The notes beneath the pieces are model-generated. The model worked only from the letters and a program-made list of their open reading frames with translations. It did not search any database and was not told where the DNA came from. 10,219 nt of DNA from Xanthomonas translucens pv. translucens DSM 18974 (GTDB lineage: Bacteria; Pseudomonadota; Gammaproteobacteria; Xanthomonadales; Xanthomonadaceae): assembly GCF_000331775.1 (NCBI RefSeq), contig NZ_CAPJ01000131.1:1-10219 (forward strand), written 5' to 3'. Positions 1 through 5,697 of this stretch are shown in pieces. A program made the translations under genes and the position numbers. Numbering within the stretch: position 1 is the first letter of the stretch; the number at the start of each line of letters is the position of its first letter.

Positions 1-54
1 AGGTGGAGCCTGGCGCGGGCCGACGGGAATGCGGCTACCACAACCAGCGCGCGA

Positions 55-864
55 TCATGCCGCCTGCGGCAGGCGCAACACGCGCGGGGCCAGGGTCTGC
101 AGCACCTGCCCGGTATGCGACAGCAACTGCAGCCGGCCCTGGTGGTCCTCGCTCAGCGCGGTGAGGCTTTCGACCCAGTCGCCATCGTTGGCGTAGACCA
201 GGCCGTCGCGCTCGAACAGGCCGGCGCGGTGCACGTGGCCGCAGACCACGCCGTCCAGGCCGCGGCGGCGCGCGTCGTCCAGGCCGGCATCGACGAAGCG
301 CTCGATATAGCGCTCGGCGGCGCTGCTCTGCCGCTTCAGGTAATCGGCCAGCGACCAGTAACGCATGCCGAAGCGGCGGCGCACGCGGTTGGTCAGCTGG
401 TTGCCGGTGAGGATGCGGTAGTACAGCCAGTCGCCGAACCTCTCCTGCAGGCCGCCGAACTGGGTGACCGCGTCGTAGTCGTCGCCGTGCACCACCAGCA
501 GCCGGCGCCCGTCGGCGGTCTCGTGCACCGCGCGCCGGCGCACCTGCATCGCCGGCAGCGCCAGGCCGCAGAAGCGGCGGATCGGGCGGTCGTGGTTGCC
601 GGGCACGTAGATCAGTTCGGTGCCGCCGCGCGCCAGCGCATGCAGCGCATCGATCACGCGCTGGTGCGCCGCGCCCCACACCGCGCGGCGCTGCGCCATC
701 CACCAGAAATCGACGATGTCGCCGACCAGATACAGCTGCTTGCACTGCAGGCCGCCGAGGAAATCGGCCAGCTCGCGCGCATGGCAATGCGGCGCGCCGA
801 GATGCACGTCGGACACGAACACCGCCCGCCGTGGCGGCGGGGACAAGCTGCTCACCGTGTTCAT
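55..864 (-). CDS. LpxH/PlcP-like calcineurin-type metallophosphoesterase
   Basis: This 269-residue protein has the complete two-metal phosphoesterase set: DVH (D19, H21), GDIVD (D49), PGNHD (N90, H91), VHGDD (H126) and GHVH (H210, H212), followed by NDGDWVES at 226-233. Such proteins are usually annotated as UDP-2,3-diacylglucosamine diphosphatase (LpxH, lipid A pathway). However, the middle region NRVRRRFGMRYWSLADYLK (159-177) and the GDWVES tail resemble, from memory, the PlcP-type phospholipase C of rhizobia more than classical LpxH. PlcP releases diacylglycerol from phospholipids under phosphate limitation. There is no signal peptide, so it should act at the cytoplasmic membrane face. The start is fixed by an ATGA overlap with the upstream acyltransferase stop and a strong Shine-Dalgarno, so the two are likely co-translated. 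The fold is near certain. The substrate is inferred, and a plain LpxH-like role remains possible. Confidence 0.9.
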   Translation of the reverse strand: MNTVSSLSPPPRRAVFVSDVHLGAPHCHARELADFLGGLQCKQLYLVGDIVDFWWMAQRRAVWGAAHQRVIDALHALARGGTELIYVPGNHDRPIRRFCGLALPAMQVRRRAVHETADGRRLLVVHGDDYDAVTQFGGLQERFGDWLYYRILTGNQLTNRVRRRFGMRYWSLADYLKRQSSAAERYIERFVDAGLDDARRRGLDGVVCGHVHRAGLFERDGLVYANDGDWVESLTALSEDHQGRLQLLSHTGQVLQTLAPRVLRLPQAA

Positions 865-2579
865 GCCGTCACCTCTGCTTGGCTGCGGGGCCGTTCCAGG
901 TAGCGCATGCGCTTCTTGCTGCGGATGCGCTGCAGATCCAGTTCGATCAGGCCATCGACCGCGTCGTTGAACGCGGGGTCGACGCCGAAGGCGAGGAAGC
1001 GCGCGCCGCCCGGCTCGCACAGCTCGGTGTATTGCTTGTAGAGCATCGGCACCGCCGCGCCGAGCGCGTCCAGGTTGCCCTTGAGCACCTTGAACGCGGT
1101 CTCCGCATCCAGCGCGTCGAACGCCGGCGGCGCCTGCGCATAATCGAACGGCCGCGCCGAGGCCGCCTCGCCCAGCGCATCGCCGTAGTAGTGCGCGTAG
1201 TAGGCCACGATCTGCTCGCGCGCCTGCCGCGGCAGCGCCGCGCTGATCGACACCGCGCCGTACAGGTAGCGTACCTGCGGGTAGTCGCGCAGGTAGGCGC
1301 CGATGCCTTGCCACAGGTAGTCGATGCTGCGGCTGCCCCAGTAGTCGGGGACCACGAAGCTGCGGCCCAGTTCCATGCCGGCGGCGATGCGCGGCAGCAG
1401 CGCTTCGCCGTAGCGGAACAGCCCGGCGGTGTAGAAGCCGGCCAGGCCGCGCTCGGCCAGCACCGGTGCGCCGCGGGCCACGCGGTAGGCGCCGACCACG
1501 CGCGCGGCGGCGCCGTCCCACAGCACGATGTGCTCGTACCAGGTGTCGTAGTCGTCCAGGTCCAGGCGCCGGCCGGTGCCCTCGCCGACCGCGCGGAAGG
1601 TCAGTTCGCGAAGGCGGCCGATCTCGCGCAGCAGCGCCGAGCCGGCGCGCAGCCTGCCCACCCGGATCTGCTTGCCGTCCACGGTCTGGCCCAGGCTGCG
1701 CAGCGCGGCGAACTCCGCCGCCACCGCGGCCGGGTCTTCCGCTGCGACCAAAGCTTCCTCGCTGGGCGCGGGCGCATCGGCGCCGGCCCGGCCCAGCGCA
1801 TACAGCTCGCGGCGCAGGCCGCGCATCAGCTCGGCATCGGACTGGCCCTGCGGCAGCGCGCGGGCGCGGCCCAGGCTCAGGGCGATGCGGCGCTCGCGGC
1901 GGGCGAACATCTCGCGCGCCAGCAACGCGGTACCGGCCGGCTTGAACAGCGCCGAGGCGCCGTAGAACAGCGCCGAGTTGCGCGCATGGATGCGTACCGG
2001 CAGCACCGGTGTGGCGGTGCGCAGCGCGAAGCGGGTGAAGCCGCGGCGCCAGCGCGCGTCGGCCACCCCGCCCCAGCCCAGCCGCGACACTTCGCCGGCC
2101 GGGAACACGATCACGCATTGCTCCTGCTCCAGCGCCTGCTCGATCGCGCGCACGCTGGCCGGCGACGGCGCGCCGCCGAGGATGCGCACCGGCAGCAGCA
2201 GCTCGCGCAGGCCTTCCAGCGCCCACAGGAAATCGTTGGCGACGATCTTCACGTCGCGCCGCACCTGGCCCACGCAATCCAGCAGCGCCAGCGCGTCCAG
2301 CGCACCGGACGGATGGTTGGCGACAATCAGCAGGCGCCCGCGTGCCGGAATGCACGCGGCGGGGGTCGGCGCGACCACGTAGCGCGCCTGCAGGAAATCC
2401 AGCCCGGCCTGGACCAGGGCGAAGCCGTGCAGTTCGTGACTGGCATCCAGGAACGCGTCCAGCGCATCCAGGCCCGACCATTTCTGCAGGCCGCGCAACA
2501 GCGGGCGCACCAGCCGCGAGCGGCGCCCGGCGAACCAGTGCGGGTAGCGATCCTGCAAACGGCGTTCGAGTGCGAGCAC
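861..2579 (-). CDS. Bifunctional acyltransferase, OlsF-like (PlsC/hemolysin-like + OlsB-like GNAT)
   Basis: The protein has 572 residues from the chosen GTG. The N-terminal half is a lysophospholipid-acyltransferase domain: NHPSGALD at 88-95 (the HX5D variant typical of the 'putative hemolysin' branch, not the HX4D of PlsC), FPAGEVS at 159-165, and a block running from RRGF at 178 to ARNS at 202. The C-terminal half (about 300-560) is a GNAT domain of the OlsB/autoinducer-synthase type: LRELTFRAVGEGTGRRLDLD (323-342), then YDTWYEHIVLWD and VVGAYR. This order and length match OlsF, which makes ornithine lipids by N-acylating ornithine and then O-acylating lyso-ornithine lipid. The substrate is inferred from domain layout. 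The GTG at 2579 is preceded by AGGGG with 6-base spacing. The frame stays open to 2714, but the extra residues look non-coding and lie in the metK promoter region. It is the first gene of an operon with the metallophosphoesterase. Confidence 0.85.
   Translation of the reverse strand: MLALERRLQDRYPHWFAGRRSRLVRPLLRGLQKWSGLDALDAFLDASHELHGFALVQAGLDFLQARYVVAPTPAACIPARGRLLIVANHPSGALDALALLDCVGQVRRDVKIVANDFLWALEGLRELLLPVRILGGAPSPASVRAIEQALEQEQCVIVFPAGEVSRLGWGGVADARWRRGFTRFALRTATPVLPVRIHARNSALFYGASALFKPAGTALLAREMFARRERRIALSLGRARALPQGQSDAELMRGLRRELYALGRAGADAPAPSEEALVAAEDPAAVAAEFAALRSLGQTVDGKQIRVGRLRAGSALLREIGRLRELTFRAVGEGTGRRLDLDDYDTWYEHIVLWDGAAARVVGAYRVARGAPVLAERGLAGFYTAGLFRYGEALLPRIAAGMELGRSFVVPDYWGSRSIDYLWQGIGAYLRDYPQVRYLYGAVSISAALPRQAREQIVAYYAHYYGDALGEAASARPFDYAQAPPAFDALDAETAFKVLKGNLDALGAAVPMLYKQYTELCEPGGARFLAFGVDPAFNDAVDGLIELDLQRIRSKKRMRYLERPRSQAEVTA
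869..876 (-). promoter_or_regulatory. Ribosome binding site of the metallophosphoesterase
   Basis: AGAGGTGA on the minus strand lies inside the last codons of the acyltransferase gene, four bases before the ATG at 864. It supports the short start at the ATGA overlap. It also argues against the long open frame that runs on in the same frame upstream to about 2604. Confidence 0.7.
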
Positions 2580-2783
2580 GGCAAGCCCCTGGCTGACTGC
2601 GCACAGCTTCGGCCCCCGCAGCGACACCGATCTTGCAATATGACTACGGCAAAGTGACGCCCGCGGCCCCGCCGGCTGAGCGGTTAACCTTGCCCAACGC
2701 TGGCGGGGCCACAATGCACAGCAGCGCGCGCCCGTGTATCATGCGCGTCCATCTTTTCATCCGAATACAAGGATATAGCCGCG
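2580..2783. promoter_or_regulatory. Divergent promoter region between acyltransferase operon and metK
   Basis: This 204-bp spacer must hold the promoters of both divergent units. Toward metK there are weak candidates: TTGCCC (2690-2695) with CACAAT (2710-2715), whose 14-base spacing is short, and a TATCAT -10-like box (2737-2742) without a clear -35. An AAGGA Shine-Dalgarno (2769-2773) lies ten bases before the metK ATG. Two GTCA motifs 14 bases apart on the minus strand (about 2640-2660) face the operon, but they do not have the 11-base period of a Pho box. I see no recognisable SAM riboswitch fold. Exact promoter positions cannot be assigned. Confidence 0.45.
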
Positions 2784-3995
2784 ATGTCCAGCTATCTCTT
2801 CACCTCCGAGTCGGTCTCCGAAGGCCACCCGGACAAGATCGCCGATCAGATCTCCGATGCGGTGCTCGACGCGATCCTGACCCAGGACAAGCGCGCCCGC
2901 GTGGCTTGCGAAACGCTGGTCAAGACTGGCGTTGCGATCGTCGCCGGCGAAATCACCACCAGCGCCTGGATCGACCTGGAAGCGCTGACCCGCAAGGTGA
3001 TCCTGGACATCGGCTACGACAGCTCCAACGTCGGCTTCGACGGCGAGACCTGCGGCGTGCTCAACCTGATCGGCAAGCAGTCGCCGGACATCAACCAGGG
3101 CGTGGACCGCAAAAAGCCGGAAGAACAGGGAGCCGGCGATCAGGGCCTGATGTTCGGCTATGCCACCCGCGAGACCGACAGCTTCATGCCGGCGGCGATC
3201 CACCTGGCGCACCGCCTGGTCGAGCAGCAGGCCAAGGTCCGCAAGAAGAAGAACTCGCCGCTGGCGTGGCTGCGCCCGGACGCCAAGAGCCAGGTCACCC
3301 TGCGTTACGAAGACGGCGTGGCGACCGCGATCGACGCGGTGGTGCTGTCCACCCAGCACGACCCGGACATCAAGCAGAAGCACCTGGTCGAAGCCGTGCG
3401 CGAGGAAATCCTCAAGCCGGTGCTGCCGGCCAAGTGGCTGCACAAGGGCACCAAGTTCCACATCAACCCGACCGGCAAGTTCGTGATCGGCGGGCCGGTG
3501 GGCGACTGCGGCCTGACCGGGCGCAAGATCATCGTCGACACCTACGGCGGCTGGGCGCGCCACGGCGGCGGCGCGTTCTCCGGCAAGGACCCGTCCAAGG
3601 TCGACCGTTCCGCGGCCTACGCGGCGCGCTACGTGGCCAAGAACGTGGTCGCCGCCGGCCTGGCCGACCGCTGCGAAGTGCAGGTCTCCTACGCCATCGG
3701 CGTGGCCGAGCCGACCTCGATCTCGGTCACCACCTTCGGCACCGGCAAGATCGCCGACGACAAGATCGAGAAGCTGATCCGCAAGCACTTCGATCTGCGT
3801 CCGTTCGGCATCCTGCAGATGCTCGACCTGATCCACCCGATGTACCAGCAGACCGCCTCGTACGGCCACTTCGGCCGCACCCCGAAGGCGTTCACCTACA
3901 CCGACGGCACCGGCGCCGAGCACAGCGCCACGGCGTTCTCGTGGGAAAAGACCGACCGCGCCGACGCGCTGCGCGCGGACGCGAAGCTGAAGTAA
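2784..3995 (+). CDS. metK: S-adenosylmethionine synthetase (methionine adenosyltransferase)
   Basis: MetK joins L-methionine and ATP to make S-adenosylmethionine, the cell's main methyl donor, and is a cytoplasmic enzyme. The 403-residue protein is full length for the Xanthomonas form. It has the ATP-site GHPDK at 14-18, the signature [12 protein letters not shown] at 116-127, and the phosphate-binding [17 protein letters not shown] at 261-277. A lysine-rich insertion, [15 protein letters not shown] (151-165), is typical of gammaproteobacterial MetK. The sequence reads [10 protein letters not shown] where E. coli has YGGMARHGGG, a conservative difference seen in other MetK groups. The ATG follows AAGGA with ten-base spacing. 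No gene follows in the same direction and a strong terminator lies 23 bases after the stop, so it appears monocistronic here. Confidence 0.98.
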   Translation: MSSYLFTSESVSEGHPDKIADQISDAVLDAILTQDKRARVACETLVKTGVAIVAGEITTSAWIDLEALTRKVILDIGYDSSNVGFDGETCGVLNLIGKQSPDINQGVDRKKPEEQGAGDQGLMFGYATRETDSFMPAAIHLAHRLVEQQAKVRKKKNSPLAWLRPDAKSQVTLRYEDGVATAIDAVVLSTQHDPDIKQKHLVEAVREEILKPVLPAKWLHKGTKFHINPTGKFVIGGPVGDCGLTGRKIIVDTYGGWARHGGGAFSGKDPSKVDRSAAYAARYVAKNVVAAGLADRCEVQVSYAIGVAEPTSISVTTFGTGKIADDKIEKLIRKHFDLRPFGILQMLDLIHPMYQQTASYGHFGRTPKAFTYTDGTGAEHSATAFSWEKTDRADALRADAKLK

Positions 3996-4018
3996 GCCGG
4001 CTCGCCCGCGCTTGCACG

Positions 4019-4048
4019 AAAACGGGCCGCGTTGCGGCCCGTTTTTTT
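4019..4048 (+). terminator. Intrinsic terminator of metK
   Basis: AAAACGGGCCGC (4019-4030) pairs perfectly with GCGGCCCGTTTT (4034-4045) around a three-base loop, and the hairpin runs into seven T (4042-4048). It lies 23 bases after the metK stop. The leading A run gives weaker terminator activity on the opposite strand as well. Confidence 0.93.
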
Positions 4049-4075
4049 GTTCGTGGCAGAACGCGCATCGCCCCC

Positions 4076-4145
4076 TGTAGGAGCGGCTTCATCTGCGACC
4101 GGGCGTTACCGGAAGCGCCCGGTCGCGGCTGAAGCCGCTCCTACA
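4076..4145. repeat. Full-length GTAG-type REP hairpin (copy A)
   Basis: The outer arms, 16 bases starting TGTAGGAGCGG (4076-4091) and the exact reverse complement (4130-4145), are perfect. The inner arms GCGACCGGGCG (4095-4105) and CGCCCGGTCGC (4116-4126) are also perfect. Only the three-base junction is imperfect and the loop is about ten bases. This gives a stem of about 30 bp. It sits between metK and the convergent phosphatase gene, where such elements can act as transcript ends or mRNA stabilisers. The GTAG end is the hallmark of REP families mobilised by RAYT transposases in Xanthomonas and Stenotrophomonas. No such transposase is in the window. Confidence 0.9.
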
Positions 4146-4219
4146 ACAAGCGGCGGCAGCTGCACTTCTTACCGGCAGGCGACACGCCTAACGCCAAGGC
4201 AAGCCGCGGGAATGCCCTC

Positions 4220-5458
4220 TCAGCCGCGCCGCTGCAGCGATTCCTGCAAGACCTTCTGGAACTGCGGCAACGTGCACAGCTGGGTCTTGGCGTCGCTGCA
4301 GCCGGGCACGCGCAAGGTCTGCAGCAGCGGCGGCTTGCGCAGGCTCAGCGGGGTCAGCGCGCGCAGCTGGTCCAGCGATTGCGCCTGATAGCGCAGACGC
4401 ACATAGCGCTGGCCGCTGCGCACGTCGCGCAGCTGCTCGAGCACCAGCGCGCCGCCCGGCGGCGAGTCGTCCTGGCCAAAACCGGGCAGATGGAAGTGCA
4501 GGTTGAGCAAGCCGCTGAGCGCGGCGATATGCGTATCGCTGGCGACCAGCACGCTCAGCTTCGGCGCGTGCGCCACGCCCAGCGTGTCCAGCACCCGCCG
4601 CGCCAGCGGCGCGCCGGCGCGCGCGGCCATGTACTGCGGCCGCGCGTAGATCTCGAACAGCAACGCATGCAGCCGCGACACCACACCGATGCGTTCGCGG
4701 GTGGCGCGGCCCCAGCCCACCTGATCCAGCGGCAGGCCTTCGGTGTATTGCAGGATGAGCACCTCGGCGGTGCCGGAGGTCAGGTCCAGCGGACCGTGCA
4801 TGGCGATGCCGCGGCCATTGGCGCTGGCGCTCAGCGACGAGGGCATGTGTTCGAAATCGCAGGTCTTCGCGCTGCAGCCGAGGATCTGCTGCATCGTGCG
4901 CAGTTCCTTCGCATACGGCGCGACCACCGCACCGGGACCGCCGGTCTGGCGCTGGATCGAGGCCACCGCCGCGTCCGCATCGAAATCCACCGCACCGGCC
5001 TCGACCGGACGGAACAGCGGATCGTCGCTGCCTTGCGGCTGATGCCCGGCCTGCAGCCCGCAACCGGGCGCCAGCGCCTCGGCCAGGATCTGCGCGCTGG
5101 CGATGGTGCGCTGGTCGGTATTGGCGTAGACGCTGACCGCACCGGCCGCAGGACAGCCCGTGGCCGGCAGCACGCCGTCGCGCAGCAGCCATTGCCGGGT
5201 GTAGTCGCCGCTCAGCTGCACGCCGGTGCGGCCGTGCGCGGTCAGCAGGCTCGCCGGCGTGTCCCACACCGGCCACGGACGGTCGGCCAATGCCGCCGCC
5301 GCGGCCTCGCCCTGCAGCGGCGCACGCACGCCGTGGCGGAACAACATCACCACCTGCTCGACCTGCAACTGCGGCGCCGCATCCTGCGCCGGCCGCGCCT
5401 GCGCGCCCGCCGTCGCCGCAAGGACCATCCACAGCATCCAACGCATGCACTTGCTCAT
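4220..5458 (-). CDS. Secreted histidine acid phosphatase (AppA/Agp family)
   Basis: Enzymes of this family hydrolyse phosphomonoesters (phytate, glucose-1-phosphate and similar) in the periplasm through a phosphohistidine intermediate. The 412-residue protein begins with a signal peptide (hydrophobic 6-18, likely cleavage near AGAQA-RP). It carries the catalytic RHGVRAP at 41-47, with H42 the nucleophile. The second motif is VASDTHIAALSG (305-316): it aligns with HDTN of AppA, so Asp309 (general acid) is kept, but the preceding His is Ser308 and the Asn is His311. Six cysteines after the signal (102, 133, 195, 200, 387, 395) could form three disulfides, as expected for an exported member. The length is normal, and GGA lies 8 bases before the ATG. 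It follows the TonB receptor in the same direction, 239 bp away, possibly in the same transcript. Substrate unknown. Confidence 0.92.
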   Translation of the reverse strand: MSKCMRWMLWMVLAATAGAQARPAQDAAPQLQVEQVVMLFRHGVRAPLQGEAAAAALADRPWPVWDTPASLLTAHGRTGVQLSGDYTRQWLLRDGVLPATGCPAAGAVSVYANTDQRTIASAQILAEALAPGCGLQAGHQPQGSDDPLFRPVEAGAVDFDADAAVASIQRQTGGPGAVVAPYAKELRTMQQILGCSAKTCDFEHMPSSLSASANGRGIAMHGPLDLTSGTAEVLILQYTEGLPLDQVGWGRATRERIGVVSRLHALLFEIYARPQYMAARAGAPLARRVLDTLGVAHAPKLSVLVASDTHIAALSGLLNLHFHLPGFGQDDSPPGGALVLEQLRDVRSGQRYVRLRYQAQSLDQLRALTPLSLRKPPLLQTLRVPGCSDAKTQLCTLPQFQKVLQESLQRRG

Positions 5459-5697
5459 CTTCTGTTCCAGTCAAAAAGGGAAATCGTTCGCGCTACAGCC
5501 TCGCCGCAACGCACAGTGACCCGGTCGCGGCACAGCCTGCGCCGACCCAGGGCGTAGGACGCGACCGATCCATCGCGTACCCGGCACAAGGCTACCAGCC
5601 TGCACCGGTCATCATATCGCCGCGCATGGGCGCCAACGCGCGACGCGGCCCTATGCCGCGACGCGCGAGGAAGGCCGGCCATGCACAGGCCGCTGGC
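5459..5697 (-). promoter_or_regulatory. Spacer between TonB receptor and phosphatase genes
   Basis: I see no open frame with coding character in these 239 bases. The receptor-proximal end holds a strong GC hairpin, described separately. The phosphatase-proximal end is AT-richer and supplies the ribosome-binding GGA. Whether the phosphatase has its own promoter here or is read from the receptor promoter cannot be decided. No convincing -35/-10 pair is visible. Confidence 0.4.
5637..5667. promoter_or_regulatory. GC-rich hairpin 31 bases after the receptor stop
   Basis: CGCGCGACGCGGC (5637-5649) and GCCGCGACGCGCG (5655-5667) are inverted repeats, matching at 12 of 13 positions around a CCTAT loop. 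The single mismatch is the central A/A. No T tract follows on the minus strand, so it is not a classical terminator. It could block 3' exonucleases or partially attenuate transcription, so that the receptor and phosphatase are made at different levels. Confidence 0.6.

Noticed and set aside
1..54. Start of a further minus-strand gene at the left edge
   Set aside because: Only 54 bases remain after the phosphoesterase stop. No ATG with a ribosome site is seen, and a GTG frame to the edge is too short to judge.
55..2604. 849-residue minus-strand frame containing the metallophosphoesterase
   Set aside because: The part upstream of 864 is the +1 shadow of the acyltransferase gene: it has no domain character, is rich in Arg/Ala/Gly, and the real start has its own ATG, Shine-Dalgarno and ATGA overlap.
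831..2657. 608-residue open frame on the plus strand
   Set aside because: It is antisense to the acyltransferase gene, rich in Arg/Ala/Gln, with no recognisable domain and no ribosome site.
2640..2662. Possible Pho box upstream of the acyltransferase operon
   Set aside because: Two GTCA cores are present on the minus strand but are 14 bases apart. Pho boxes repeat every 11 bases, and the flanking bases do not fit. A phosphate response is therefore not shown by the sequence.
2700..2783. SAM or SAH riboswitch in the metK leader
   Set aside because: The leader is under about 90 bases from any candidate promoter and shows no set of conserved helices. No terminator or ribosome-site sequestering hairpin is visible.
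2633..4132. 499-residue plus-strand frame over metK
   Set aside because: It is out of frame with metK, whose frame carries all MetK motifs; low-complexity Arg/Gly-rich translation.
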